Assembly (NCBI GenBank): GCA_016215605.1
Contig: JACRJB010000054.1
Location: 1-64,000, forward strand
Length of the DNA: 64,000 nt
Reading direction: 5' to 3'
DNA from: Rhodopseudomonas palustris
GTDB taxonomy: Bacteria; Pseudomonadota; Alphaproteobacteria; Rhizobiales; Xanthobacteraceae
The translations under genes were made by a program, and so were the position numbers. Below, in pieces: positions 8,778 to 18,088 of this stretch (position 1 is the stretch's first letter; each line of letters opens with the position of its first letter). The notes beneath the pieces were generated by a model. The model had not been told where the DNA came from. It did not search any database and saw only the letters and a program-made list of their open reading frames with translations.

Positions 8778-9767
8778 GTGCGAAGAATTTTCCGGTCCCT
8801 GTTCATGATCCTGACCTGCGCCGTCGCAGCGCTCGCCATCCTGGCGCTGCTGACGCAGGCCGGCGTGCTGTGGGTGCAGAACCGGTTTCCGCCACAGGGC
8901 GAGGTCGTCGCGGTCAGTGGGGACGACCTGCATATCGTCGATCTCGGCCCGCGCGGTCTCGCCGAGCCGCCGATCGTGCTGATCCACGGCGCCAGCTCGA
9001 ATCTCGGCGCGATGCGCGCCCCGCTCGGCGACCAACTCGCGCAGCGGCATCGCGTGCTGCTGATCGACCGGCCCGGCCACGGCTGGAGCCGAAGGGACGA
9101 CCTCGCCGATTCGTCGCCGGCGATGCAGGCGCGGGCGGTCGGCGAAGTGCTCGACGGACTGGGGATCTCGCGCGCGATCTTCGTCGTGCATTCGTTGGCC
9201 GGCGCCCTCGGCGCGCGAATGGCGCTCGACCAGCCGGCGCGTGTCGCGGGACTGGTGATGCTCGCGCCGGTGACGCATCCATGGCGCGGCGGCGTCGGGA
9301 CCTACAACCGGGTGATGACCACGCCGGTGATCGGCAAGCTGCTGGCCTATACGATCACGCTGCCGCTCGGCCTGCTGATCACCGACTCGGCAGCACGCGC
9401 GGTATTCGCGCCGCAGACCATGCCCGACGACTACGTCGACACCAGCGCGACGCCGTTGCTGCTGCGGCCTCGCGAGTTCCTCGCCAACAGCTGGGATCTG
9501 ATCACGCTGAAGAACGCGGTGCAGGAGCAGGTCGCGCGCTACCCCCAGATCACCGCTCCGACCGTGCTGATCCACGGCGACGCCGACAAGACCGTTTCGG
9601 TCGACATCCATTCGCGCAATTTTGCCGCAGCGGTGCCGCACGCGAAGCTGATCGTTCTGACGGGTGTCGGCCACATGGTGCAGAACGCCGCGCCCGATCT
9701 GGTGCAGCGCGAGGTCGAGACGTTGATCGCGACGGCCGTCACTAAATCGCACGCAGCGATGCGTTAG
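8778..9767 (+). CDS. Membrane-anchored alpha/beta hydrolase
   Basis: 329 aa with GTG start. An N-terminal hydrophobic anchor (about residues 8-30) is followed by an alpha/beta-hydrolase fold: oxyanion region VLIHGASSN, nucleophile Ser in VVHSLAGALG, acid Asp in LIHGDADKTV and catalytic His in TGVGHMVQNA. All catalytic elements are present, so it is probably an esterase or lipase-like enzyme facing the periplasm. Substrate unknown. It follows the TPR gene by 43 nt and may be cotranscribed. Confidence 0.88.
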   Translation: MRRIFRSLFMILTCAVAALAILALLTQAGVLWVQNRFPPQGEVVAVSGDDLHIVDLGPRGLAEPPIVLIHGASSNLGAMRAPLGDQLAQRHRVLLIDRPGHGWSRRDDLADSSPAMQARAVGEVLDGLGISRAIFVVHSLAGALGARMALDQPARVAGLVMLAPVTHPWRGGVGTYNRVMTTPVIGKLLAYTITLPLGLLITDSAARAVFAPQTMPDDYVDTSATPLLLRPREFLANSWDLITLKNAVQEQVARYPQITAPTVLIHGDADKTVSVDIHSRNFAAAVPHAKLIVLTGVGHMVQNAAPDLVQREVETLIATAVTKSHAAMR

Positions 9768-9805
9768 TCTTCTTCATCAACACCAACCAAAGCAGGAGTT
9801 GCACG

Positions 9806-10234
9806 ATGAGCACGACATTCGGTTCGGCCAAATGGCAGGGCGGCATCAAGGACGGCAAGGGCGCGATCTCGACCAAGAGCGGGGCTCTGTCCGACTATCC
9901 CTACGGCTTCGCCAGCCGGTTTGAAGGCAAGCCGGGCTCCAATCCCGAAGAGCTGATCGGCGCGGCGCACGCCGCCTGTTTCACCATGGCGTTGTCGCTG
10001 ATTCTCGGCGAAGCCAAGCTCACCGCCGAGCAGATGGAGACCAAGGCCGACGTGACGCTGGAGAAGGATGGCGACGGCTTTTCGATCACCGCGGTGCATC
10101 TGACGCTGACCGCCAAGATCCCCGGCGCCGACGACACCACCTTCCAGGAGCTCGCCGGCAAGGCCAAGGCGGGCTGCCCGGTGTCGAAGCTGCTGAATAC
10201 CAAGATCACGCTGGATGCGAAATTGGCGAGCTGA
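9806..10234 (+). CDS. OsmC/Ohr-family peroxiredoxin
   Basis: 142 aa, full length. The family's two redox cysteines are in GAAHAACFTMALS (about residue 54) and KAGCPVSKLL (about residue 119), where they reduce organic hydroperoxides at the expense of dithiols. It reads as OsmC subfamily rather than Ohr. A 15-bp perfect hairpin lies just downstream. Confidence 0.93.
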   Translation: MSTTFGSAKWQGGIKDGKGAISTKSGALSDYPYGFASRFEGKPGSNPEELIGAAHAACFTMALSLILGEAKLTAEQMETKADVTLEKDGDGFSITAVHLTLTAKIPGADDTTFQELAGKAKAGCPVSKLLNTKITLDAKLAS

Positions 10235-10254
10235 GCTTTCAATTAACAGACGAC

Positions 10255-10290
10255 ATCTTGAGGTCGCGAGCGCATTCGCGACCTCAAGAT
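10255..10290 (+). terminator. Hairpin downstream of osmC
   Basis: Perfect inverted repeat with 15-bp arms (ATCTTGAGGTCGCGA and its complement) and a 6-nt loop, 20 nt after the osmC stop. No U-tract follows (ATCATT), so it may act as a 3'-end stabiliser as well as a terminator. Confidence 0.55.
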
Positions 10291-10314
10291 CATTGCGCGA
10301 ACGACCTCTCGGTC

Positions 10315-10463
10315 GTCATTCCGGGGCGCGAGCGTAGCTCGCGAACCCGGAATCCATATTCCCTGTGCTTGCCGTGCGGCACCCGAGACAAGTTCGTTCG
10401 GACTAACCGAATTCACTGATTATGGATTCCGGGTTCGCGCTTCGCGCGCCCCGGAATGACGAA
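10315..10463. repeat. Palindromic repeat, family B
   Basis: Long inverted repeat: the left arm begins GTCATTCCGGGGCGCGAGC and the right arm ends GCGCCCCGGAATGACG, each also containing an AACCCGGAATCCAT-type inner arm. It sits between the convergent osmC and pyk genes. Confidence 0.8.
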
Positions 10464-10504
10464 TGTTGATGACGTGGTGTCGCGCGAAGGCCAACTACGC
10501 GTCC

Positions 10505-11938
10505 TCACACGTCCGTGTCGGTCGGCCCCACATAGGCGATCCGCACCATGTTGGTGGCGCCGGGGGTGCCGAGCGGGACGCCGGCGACGATGATGACGCG
10601 CTGGCCGGATTTGGCGAAGCCGTCGCGGAACGCGATGCGGCCGGCGCGATCGACCATGTCGTCCTGATCCTTGGCGTCCTCGGCGACGACGCAATGCACG
10701 CCCCACACCGCCGAGAGCTTGCGGCCGGTGTTGACGTTCGGCGTGATCGCCACCACCGGCACCTTCGGCCGTTCGCGCGCGACGCGGAGCGCGGTCGAGC
10801 CCGAAGAGGTCCAGCAGATGATCGCCGACAGGTCGAGTGTTTCGGCGACCTGCCGCGCCGCGCCGGCGATGGCGTCGCCGGCGGTGGCCTCCGGCTCCGG
10901 CCGCTGCGCCGTCACCACGGTGCGGTAGATCGAATCGCGTTCAACTTCCTCGCCGATCCGGTTCATCGTCGAAACGGCCTCGACCGGATATTTGCCCGCG
11001 GCGGATTCGGCCGACAGCATGATCGCGTCGGCGCCTTCATACACCGCGGTCGCGACGTCGGAGACTTCGGCGCGGGTCGGCACCGGGCTGGAAATCATCG
11101 ACTCCAGCATCTGGGTCGCGATCACCACCGGCTTGCCGGCGCGGCGCGCCATGCGGGTCATCTGCTTCTGCAGGCTCGGCACCCGCTCCAGCGGCAATTC
11201 GACGCCGAGATCGCCGCGCGCGACCATCAGCGCGTCGGAGACATCGAGGATATCGTCCAGCCGGTCGATCGCTTGCGGCTTTTCGATCTTCGCCATCACG
11301 GCGGCGCGGCCGCGGATCATCCGCTTCGCCTCGGCGACGTCCTCGGCGCGCTGGACGAAGGACAGCGCCACCCAGTCGATGCCGGTCTCGCAGGCGGCCT
11401 CGAGGTCGGCGCGATCCTTGTTGGTCATCGCCGACATCGGCAGGTCGGTATCCGGCAGGCTGACGCCCTTGCGATCGGACATCTTGCCGCCGATCACCAC
11501 GCGGGTGACCGCGCGATCGGGCGAGGTCTCTTCGCAGATCAGCCGGACCTTGCCGTCGTCGAGCAGCAGCGCGTCGCCGACCTTGAGGGCGGATAGAATC
11601 TCCGGATGCGGCAGGCAGACTCGCTCGGCGTCGCCCGGCTCTTTGTTCGAATCCAGCACGAAGCTGGCGCCGTTGTTGAGCTGGATCGGCCCATTGGCGA
11701 ACATGCCGACGCGCAGCTTGGGGCCCTGCAGATCAACGAGAATCCCGATCGGCCTGCCGTAGCTCGACTCGACGTTGCGGATCGTCTTCACCAGTTCCCG
11801 CATCTTGTCGTGCGAGGTGTGGCTCATGTTGATACGGAACACATCGGCGCCGGCTTCGAACAGCTTGCGGATCATCGTGCTGTCGGAAGAGGAGGGGCCC
11901 AGTGTCGCGAGGATCTTGATCCGGCGCAGGCGTCTCAT
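10505..11938 (-). CDS. pyk: Pyruvate kinase
   Basis: 477 aa. Converts phosphoenolpyruvate and ADP to pyruvate and ATP. Motifs: N-terminal RIKILATLGPSSSD, FRINMSHTSHD, metal/PEP-site MAKIEKPQAI (pyruvate kinase signature IxKIE) and VARGDLGVELPLE. The active-site helix contains IATQMLESMI. The C-terminal allosteric domain is present (AIICWTSSGSTALRVARERP). The frame runs far upstream, but MRRLRRIKIL at 11938 is the family start. It overlaps the stop of the DUF1036 gene by 4 nt. Confidence 0.98.
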   Translation of the reverse strand: MRRLRRIKILATLGPSSSDSTMIRKLFEAGADVFRINMSHTSHDKMRELVKTIRNVESSYGRPIGILVDLQGPKLRVGMFANGPIQLNNGASFVLDSNKEPGDAERVCLPHPEILSALKVGDALLLDDGKVRLICEETSPDRAVTRVVIGGKMSDRKGVSLPDTDLPMSAMTNKDRADLEAACETGIDWVALSFVQRAEDVAEAKRMIRGRAAVMAKIEKPQAIDRLDDILDVSDALMVARGDLGVELPLERVPSLQKQMTRMARRAGKPVVIATQMLESMISSPVPTRAEVSDVATAVYEGADAIMLSAESAAGKYPVEAVSTMNRIGEEVERDSIYRTVVTAQRPEPEATAGDAIAGAARQVAETLDLSAIICWTSSGSTALRVARERPKVPVVAITPNVNTGRKLSAVWGVHCVVAEDAKDQDDMVDRAGRIAFRDGFAKSGQRVIIVAGVPLGTPGATNMVRIAYVGPTDTDV

Positions 11939-12528
11939 GGCTTGGTCCCGGCATCGCCCGGCGGAAGGGAAGGCGTCGCGGGGGCGGTGCGACCCGGCGT
12001 CTGCGGGATACCGGGCATGCCGGCGCCCGGCGGCGAACCGCCCGGCAAGCCCGGCAGCTTCTGGGTGTTCTGTTCGTTGCTCTCGGTGAGCTGCACCGTC
12101 CAGGCGCGCTGTTCGCCGGTGTCGACCTCGAAGAATCCGGTGCGGTCGAAGCCGCGGGCGAGGCAGTTTTCGGTGCCCTTGATGGTGAACTCCTTGTCGC
12201 GCGAGCACATGAAGGCCTGGCCGGACCATTCGCCGCCGCGGTCGTAGTCGAGTGCGTAGATATAGTAATAGCGCGCGACCAAAGTGCCGCGCAGCAGCGT
12301 CTCGCAGCTTCGCGACGACACGTTCCACCAGCCCTCGGTGGTCCAGCCGTCGACGTCCTTGTAGCCGAGCGCAATGCCGACGCGGCTCGACGTGTTGTTG
12401 CACAGCCGGAAATCCGCCGCCGCCGGCGCGCCGGCCAGCAGCAGGGTGCACAAGGCCAGCGCCGCCGTCAGGGCGATCGGGAGTCGGCGCTGTTGTGCGA
12501 TGCGGGGGGGAGAATCTGTGCTGATCAT
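11935..12528 (-). CDS. DUF1036 secreted protein
   Basis: 197 aa. Signal peptide (ends APAAA near residue 38), then the DUF1036 domain: FRLCNNTSSRVGIALGYKD, WTTEGWWNVSSRSCETLL and the Tyr-rich YYYIYALDYDRGGEW. A Pro/Gly-rich tail follows. Cysteine pairs suggest periplasmic disulfides. DUF1036 genes commonly precede pyk in alphaproteobacteria; the 4-nt overlap here implies cotranscription. Function unknown. Confidence 0.9.
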   Translation of the reverse strand: MISTDSPPRIAQQRRLPIALTAALALCTLLLAGAPAAADFRLCNNTSSRVGIALGYKDVDGWTTEGWWNVSSRSCETLLRGTLVARYYYIYALDYDRGGEWSGQAFMCSRDKEFTIKGTENCLARGFDRTGFFEVDTGEQRAWTVQLTESNEQNTQKLPGLPGGSPPGAGMPGIPQTPGRTAPATPSLPPGDAGTKP

Positions 12529-12733
12529 GCCGCCAAGCTATAACAAAACGAGAATGATTTCGCGTGACATGACGGGCCTGTCAACGGGGCGTGTCGCCCG
12601 CGCGGGGGCACGTGCCTGCGGGCGGGCTAGACGCGAGCTCGATCTCGGCCATCGTGTTAGAGGCCAGATGTGGCAAAATCCGAGACAGCGCCCATCTGAA
12701 CAGGGCGGCAGCGTGCACGAGAAGGTGACCGAG

Positions 12734-13027
12734 ATGGACGACAGCACCCGGACAGAACTCGAAGCGGCGGCGTTCCGCCGACTGGTTGCGCATCTGCGCG
12801 AGCGCACGGACGTGCAGAACATCGACCTGATGAATCTCGCCGGGTTCTGCCGAAACTGCCTGTCGAACTGGCTGAAGGACGCCGCCGACGCGCAGGGCGT
12901 CGCGCTGAGCCGCGACGAGAGCCGCGAGGCGGTCTACGGCATGCCTTACGACGAGTGGAAGGCCAAGCATCAGAGCGCGGCGACGCCGGCGCAACTCGAT
13001 GCGCTCAAGAAATCCCACAGCCACTGA
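12734..13027 (+). CDS. DUF1244 protein
   Basis: 97 aa with the diagnostic core NIDLMNLAGFCRNCLSNWL (two cysteines three residues apart) and YGMPYDEWKAKHQ. It is a helical protein family restricted mainly to proteobacteria, with no established biochemical role. ATG at 12734 is preceded by GAAGGTG; GTG at 12713 would add seven residues. Its place between pyk/DUF1036 and gapR is a conserved alphaproteobacterial arrangement. Confidence 0.92.
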   Translation: MDDSTRTELEAAAFRRLVAHLRERTDVQNIDLMNLAGFCRNCLSNWLKDAADAQGVALSRDESREAVYGMPYDEWKAKHQSAATPAQLDALKKSHSH

Positions 13028-13201
13028 GGCGAGAGTCCAGCACGCAAATCCGTCGCCGCGATTTCTTCTGTGCGGTCGCTGTGGATGAGCACGATGCCCC
13101 TTGACGGGGGAGGCCGCTGTGGGGACTGTCCCCCGCAGATGCGGCGCGTGGCGTTCATCCCCGCCGCCTTTCCCGATTCATCAAGTCCCCAGGAGTGAAC
13201 G

Positions 13202-13474
13202 ATGGCCAACTCTGCTGCCGCCGTCCAAGACGAGCCCGCGACGCGATTCGCCAAGGACCAGCTCAAGGCCATCATCGAGCGCATCGAGCGGCTGGAAGAA
13301 GAAAAGAAGACGATCTCCGACGACATCCGCGACGTCTACGCCGAGGCCAAGGGCAACGGCTACGACGTCAAGGCGCTGCGCACCATCGTCCGGATGCGCA
13401 AGCAGGACGCCAACGAGCGTGCCGAGCAGGAGACGATCCTCGAGACCTACATGCAGGCGCTCGGGATGCTGTGA
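13202..13474 (+). CDS. gapR: GapR (DUF2312) nucleoid-associated protein
   Basis: 90 aa, full length for GapR. Long helical segment [20 protein letters not shown] with [20 protein letters not shown] and [20 protein letters not shown]. In Caulobacter, GapR encircles overtwisted, positively supercoiled DNA ahead of replication and transcription and helps type II topoisomerases relax it. The ATG has a good SD (CCAGGAGTGAACG). Identification is by family pattern. Confidence 0.95.
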   Translation: MANSAAAVQDEPATRFAKDQLKAIIERIERLEEEKKTISDDIRDVYAEAKGNGYDVKALRTIVRMRKQDANERAEQETILETYMQALGML

Positions 13475-13529
13475 GGCGAAAGCCTCCCTTCGTCTGCCAG
13501 CGAGCCTGAGCCTCGCCACAGCAAAGATC

Positions 13530-13664
13530 GTCATCGCCCGCTTATGCGGGCGATCCAGTATCGCAGAGCGTCGATCATGCAATCGGCGTAGTTGCGATAA
13601 CTGTGAAGCCTATTTGGCCGCGCTCTGGTATACTTGGTCGCCCGCCTCGCGGGCGATGACGGGA
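13530..13664. repeat. Palindromic repeat, family D
   Basis: Two hairpins, GTCATCGCCCGCTTATGCGG at 13530 and GTCGCCCGCCTCGCGGGCGA at 13638, in inverted orientation at the ends of a 135-nt unit. It lies between the convergent ends of gapR and the DUF882 gene. Confidence 0.7.
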
Positions 13665-13746
13665 GAGGGTGAGGCGGACGCGGTGCGTCTCTTCACCATG
13701 CAGTTTTTCAGCACAAGCGCTGCCAGGCGATGCCCAGCAGCTGCGC

Positions 13747-15354
13747 TCAGCGCAGCGCGGCGGTGGTGAAGCTGGTGGTCGAGACCGTGCTGACCGCGGG
13801 GCCGCTGAACGCGTCGGCGAACAGGCCCGGCTGCGGATCGTCGCAGAACGTCATGGTGACGGCGACGTCGGGTTTGGCGAAATGCTTGGTCAGCAGCGTC
13901 ATGTCGGCGTCGCCGATCGCGGTGGCGCCGGTGGTGACGGCGCTCGGCATCAGGATCATCGCGCGCATCCAGACGTCGCTGTCGCGGCTGCCGGCCGCCG
14001 TAATCCGCGCCGAATTCGACACCACGCCGGTTTTTCCAGACCCCGTCTTACCCACCACGGTGTCGATCTTGGTCGAGACCACCGGATGCCGGGCCAGCGA
14101 CGACGGCCGCACGCCGGTCGGGATCGGCGCGCTGGCGGTGACGACATGGGGATGCGTAGGCTTCGAGGTCTTTTCGGTCGAACTGGCGGCGAACGCCATC
14201 GCGTTCAACGGCGATTGCGGATCGGCGGCCTCGAGCGCCTGACGGGCGCTGATCGCGGCGACCTGTTGCGGGCTGGCCTGCTTCGGCGCCACCGGAATGT
14301 CGTCCCAGAAGCCGCGGGCATTGATGATGTCGGCCGGGGTCTGGGCCGGGGTCTGCGCCTTCGGCTCGAACTTCGACGTCTGTTTCGCCGGCTTCGCCAC
14401 CGGCAGCGGGACGTTGTTGTCGGCCGAGGCGACCTGGACCGGCAGGGCCGGTTTGGCGCGCGGCATCGGGACCGGCTCGGCGATCGCGACCTTGGCTTCG
14501 GCTTCCTTGACCTCGGCGACCTTGATATCCGGCAGCTTGCCGGCCGGTTTGGCCACCGCCACGGCGGCGCTGGCGCCCTCGTCTTCGTCGTCCGACGACT
14601 TGCCCTTGAACAGGGCGGTCAGGAAATTGGATTTGGACGGCGAAGCGTCGCTGCCGTCGCCACGCCGCTGGATGTCGGCCATCGCCAGCTCATAGCCGCG
14701 CAACGGCTTGCCGTCGGTCGGCAGGTGGACGGTCCGGCCGTCCGGGAAGACGCGAGCGAGCTGATCGGAGGTCATGCGCGGCCAGTGGCGGATCCGGCCG
14801 GTATCGAGATGAACGAACGGCGAGCCCGAGGTCGGGTAGAAGCCAACGCCGCCACGCTGCAGACGGAGGCCGGCGAAGCGGATCTTCTCGAGGGCGACGC
14901 CCGGAATGAAGAAGTCCATCGCATGCCCCAGCGTGTGCTGGCTGTGCCGGGCGACGCCCGAGGAGCGGCGGCGGAGCATCGCGTTGGTGGCCGGGGAGCG
15001 GTAGGCGGAGATGATCTGGATCGGCTGCTTGCCGTCGACGTCGCGATAGACTTCCCAGAGGATGTCGAACAGCGACCGGTCCATCACGGTCTTGTCCTGG
15101 CTGCGCCAGTCCCGCAGGAAGTGATTGAGTTTGCTCAGCGCCTCGTCGTCGTAGCGGCCATTGCGCTTGAAGGTGACGGTGAGGTCTTCGCCGGAATGGG
15201 TGTGGTGGAACGACAGCGTGCGGCTGTCGCCGACGGCGGATGCGTCATGCACGGAGCCGGCACCGGCCAGCAGCAGGGCCGAAGAAAGGGCGGCGCCATA
15301 GCCGGCTTTCGGCAGCGACAGTGATTTCAGACGGCGCGCAAGTCCAGCCAGCAC
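13747..15354 (-). CDS. DUF882 / M15-like murein peptidase (YcbK-type) with long tail
   Basis: About 535 aa from GTG at 15354 (VLAGLARRLKSL); the frame stays open to 15582, so the start is uncertain. After a signal-like hydrophobic segment the DUF882/M15 domain spans about residues 40-190, with zinc-site SQHTLGHAMDFFIPG (SxHxxGxAxD) and FVHLDTGRIRHW. It is predicted to cut or trim peptidoglycan peptides in the periplasm. The remaining about 300 residues are low-complexity Ala/Pro/Lys/Val linker. It lies just downstream of an L,D-transpeptidase on the same strand. Confidence 0.85.
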   Translation of the reverse strand: MLAGLARRLKSLSLPKAGYGAALSSALLLAGAGSVHDASAVGDSRTLSFHHTHSGEDLTVTFKRNGRYDDEALSKLNHFLRDWRSQDKTVMDRSLFDILWEVYRDVDGKQPIQIISAYRSPATNAMLRRRSSGVARHSQHTLGHAMDFFIPGVALEKIRFAGLRLQRGGVGFYPTSGSPFVHLDTGRIRHWPRMTSDQLARVFPDGRTVHLPTDGKPLRGYELAMADIQRRGDGSDASPSKSNFLTALFKGKSSDDEDEGASAAVAVAKPAGKLPDIKVAEVKEAEAKVAIAEPVPMPRAKPALPVQVASADNNVPLPVAKPAKQTSKFEPKAQTPAQTPADIINARGFWDDIPVAPKQASPQQVAAISARQALEAADPQSPLNAMAFAASSTEKTSKPTHPHVVTASAPIPTGVRPSSLARHPVVSTKIDTVVGKTGSGKTGVVSNSARITAAGSRDSDVWMRAMILMPSAVTTGATAIGDADMTLLTKHFAKPDVAVTMTFCDDPQPGLFADAFSGPAVSTVSTTSFTTAALR

Positions 15355-15546
15355 GAAAAGCCCCACCAGAAGGACGACCGAACGGGAACCTTGTCTCAAC
15401 CCCAAGTCGTGAGACAGGGTGACTGCATCGTAACGGCGAGCCGAAAACGATGCCCGTTTCCCCAAGTCGATCGTCAACCATAACCCGCGGACTATGGCGA
15501 AATCGAGCCCGCTGCCGGCATCCTGATGGACAATGGTTAATGGAAA

Positions 15547-15573
15547 GGGCTCAGCCGGAGCTGAGCCCTTGTT
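15547..15573 (-). terminator. Rho-independent-type terminator after the L,D-transpeptidase
   Basis: On the minus strand, AAGGGCTCAGC and GCTGAGCCCTT flank a short loop, followed by a short pyrimidine run (TCC). It is 37 nt past the L,D-transpeptidase stop and would also insulate the DUF882 gene. Confidence 0.6.
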
Positions 15574-15609
15574 CCATTTCAACTTTTTGCCTTAACGCTG
15601 GAACCGCGG

Positions 15610-17763
15610 TCAGCGCGTGAAGCGCTGCTGGGAGCGACGGGTTGGCTGCGGCGGCGGTGCCTGGGGACCGCCAAACAGCCGCTCGAAGAAGTTGAATCCC
15701 GACGATTGCGACGAGCCGGTGTAGTCGCCGGCGATGTTCACGCCCGGCGGCACGCTGGTCGGCCGGGCGTAGCTCGGCTGCGCATGCGCGACCACGGCTT
15801 CGAGGTTCTTGCCCTTGTCGTTCTTCAGCAGCGCCAGCATGGTGGCGTCGCGGCCGTAGATGTCCTTGCGGAGCTGCAGCTTGCCCTCGTCGTCGACGAA
15901 CGCGGTCTGGTAGGTGATGTTGACCGGGATCGGCGTCGGGAATTTCAGGTCGACTTCGCTGCGGCCGTACATCGACCGGATCTTGGCCGGGGTGTAGTCC
16001 TTATCCGGCATGGTGATGTTCAGCAGCGCCGCGGCGTATTGATCCGGATTCTGCACCCGCATGCAGCCGTGGCTGAAGGCGCGCTCGTCCCGGGCGAACA
16101 GATTCTTGTCCGGCGTGTCGTGCTGATACACCAGGAATTTGTTCGGGAAGTTGAAGCGGATCCGGCCGAGCGCATTGGCTTCGCCCGGCGGCTGCGAGAT
16201 GTGGATCGAGCCGTCGCGGTTGCGCGACAGCTTCAGGCCCATGCGGTCGAGCACCGTCGGATCCTGCTGCAGCGCCGGCAGATACTCGTTGTAGATGATC
16301 GACGGCGGCACGTTCCAGGTCGGGTTGACGGTGATGTACTTCATCGTCTCGGTCAGCAGCGGCGTGGCGTGCTTGCCCGGCTTGCCGGTGACCACGCGCG
16401 TGGTCCAGACCTGCGCGCCGCTCTGCATCACCTTCAGCGTGTAGTCCGGAATGTTGAGGATCACATAGGCGTTGCCGATCGCCGACGCGCCGAGCTGGCG
16501 CGGCAGCCAGCGCCAGCGCTCCATGTTGACGATGATGGTGTCGATGGTGCGGTCGCGCTTCGGCGTGTTCATCGCCTTGACGGTGCGGTCGTCCAGAATG
16601 CCGGTCGGCTTCAGGTCGGCGCTGCGCTGGAATTTGCGCACCGCTTCGGCGACCTTGGCGTCGTAGGTGGTGCTGTCGGCATCCTCGGTGACGCCGAGCT
16701 TGGCGCGCAGCTGCGGGACGCGCGGATCGTCCATCGTCACCGCCGGCTGCTTCTTGCGCGCCGGCACGTATTTCAGCGTTTCGCCCTCGGCGATCTTGGC
16801 GGCCGGCTTGTCGCCTTCGCCGCGCAGTTCGGCGAGCTTCTTCTTGAGTTCGCGATACAGCTTGTGCGGCGGGTTGTAACTGTCGAGCGCCGCCGAGGCG
16901 TCCTTGGCGGTGGTGACGTTGGCGAGCACTTCCGCCGGATCGATCGGATGCTCCGGATACAGGATGTCGGACGAGGCCTGCGACCAGTGCATCCGGCCGC
17001 TCTGCGCCTGGCGTGCATAGTCCATCATGCTCTCGGTCAGCCGCAGCTCGGCTTCGGCGAGCGTATCGGGTGAGGTGGCGGCGGCGAAATCCGGCACCGG
17101 GTAGTCGGTCGGATCGAGGCCGTCGGACGCGGCGTCCTTCAGCCGCGCGATCACGCCCTTGCCGGCCGAGGTCAGCTTGCCCGCAGCGGTCCAGACCGGC
17201 GCATAGTCGCGCGCTTCATAGAACTTCTCGACCGCGGCGCGCTCGGCCTTGCGCTCGAAATATTTCGACGCCTTGGTGGCGAGCGTCTCGCGGATCTTGT
17301 CGGCGACCGGCTGATCGGCGGCCGGCACGTTGCTCGCCGCCTTCTGCGGGGCGGGCTCGTCCTTGGTCGCTTGCTCCTTCGCCGGCTGCTTGGCCGGTTC
17401 TGCGGCAGGCGCCGTCGCGGTGGCGGCCGGCGGGGCGGCGACAGGCGGGGTCGCTTCCGGCGCGGCGGCGGTCGGTGCAGGGGCGGCCGGAGCAACCAAG
17501 GCCGGCGCGGCGGCACTGTCGGCCTTGGGTTCGGCCTGCGGCGTCGCAGGGGCGGCGGCGGACTCGAGTTTGAAATCGCCGATCGCCGGCGGCGGCAGGT
17601 CGACCGGTTGCGGCACCGGGACGGCGGCATCGATGGCGAGGTCGGCGGGGGTCTTGGCGGACGATTGCGCGATCGCGGAAGTTGCCGACACGGTCAGGAA
17701 GGTTGCCGCAACGGCCATCAGCACACCTTCGAATCCGCGGCGGCCAGTCGAGTGATCTCGCAT
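15610..17763 (-). CDS. L,D-transpeptidase (YcbB-like)
   Basis: 717 aa. Start at 17763 (MRDHSTGRRG) has SD AAGGGGTG. A signal/anchor helix is followed by about 120 residues of Ala/Pro-rich linker, then a YcbB-type scaffold region. A peptidoglycan-binding repeat (about 370-430, VRKFQRSADLKPTGILDDRT) precedes the YkuD catalytic domain with SHGCMRVQNP near residue 565. The Cys forms 3-3 cross-links between meso-diaminopimelate residues of peptidoglycan. All catalytic residues are present. It may be cell-wall remodelling machinery together with the DUF882 protein. Confidence 0.93.
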   Translation of the reverse strand: MRDHSTGRRGFEGVLMAVAATFLTVSATSAIAQSSAKTPADLAIDAAVPVPQPVDLPPPAIGDFKLESAAAPATPQAEPKADSAAAPALVAPAAPAPTAAAPEATPPVAAPPAATATAPAAEPAKQPAKEQATKDEPAPQKAASNVPAADQPVADKIRETLATKASKYFERKAERAAVEKFYEARDYAPVWTAAGKLTSAGKGVIARLKDAASDGLDPTDYPVPDFAAATSPDTLAEAELRLTESMMDYARQAQSGRMHWSQASSDILYPEHPIDPAEVLANVTTAKDASAALDSYNPPHKLYRELKKKLAELRGEGDKPAAKIAEGETLKYVPARKKQPAVTMDDPRVPQLRAKLGVTEDADSTTYDAKVAEAVRKFQRSADLKPTGILDDRTVKAMNTPKRDRTIDTIIVNMERWRWLPRQLGASAIGNAYVILNIPDYTLKVMQSGAQVWTTRVVTGKPGKHATPLLTETMKYITVNPTWNVPPSIIYNEYLPALQQDPTVLDRMGLKLSRNRDGSIHISQPPGEANALGRIRFNFPNKFLVYQHDTPDKNLFARDERAFSHGCMRVQNPDQYAAALLNITMPDKDYTPAKIRSMYGRSEVDLKFPTPIPVNITYQTAFVDDEGKLQLRKDIYGRDATMLALLKNDKGKNLEAVVAHAQPSYARPTSVPPGVNIAGDYTGSSQSSGFNFFERLFGGPQAPPPQPTRRSQQRFTR

Positions 17764-18057
17764 TCGTGCACCCCTTGGGAGAAGCTGCCCGGCGGGCAGT
17801 TCGTGTTCTTGCTGTTCGGTTTTCGAGTGACCCGTGCGACAAGCGACAACGCGTCTCAAACTCACGATCCAGTCGGACGATACACGTGCCCGGTTCAGGC
17901 GGCCAGCACCGGCCGGACAGACTCACGACAAACTGACCGCGCAGGCTCCAGTTTACAATGTGTTAGCGGCATGCGCGCAGAGCTTTTGCCACGTGTTGCC
18001 AGCTTTGTCTGTCACCACGCCGCAACGGTTCGAATGTTCCGGACCGGTCGATTCGGG
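17764..18057. other. Intergenic spacer
   Basis: About 300 nt between the regulator stop and the L,D-transpeptidase start, both on the minus strand. Apart from the SD of the transpeptidase and a TGTTAGCGGCATGC stretch, nothing definite is seen; the transpeptidase promoter should be here. Confidence 0.4.
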
Positions 18058-18086
18058 GAATTGTGGCCGCGCCGCGGCCACAATTC
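18058..18086 (-). terminator. Hairpin at the end of the sigma-54 regulator gene
   Basis: GAATTGTGGCCGCG and CGCGGCCACAATTC form a long stem 2 nt beyond the stop codon. There is no U-tract, so termination strength is uncertain. Confidence 0.5.
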
Positions 18087-18088
18087 GC

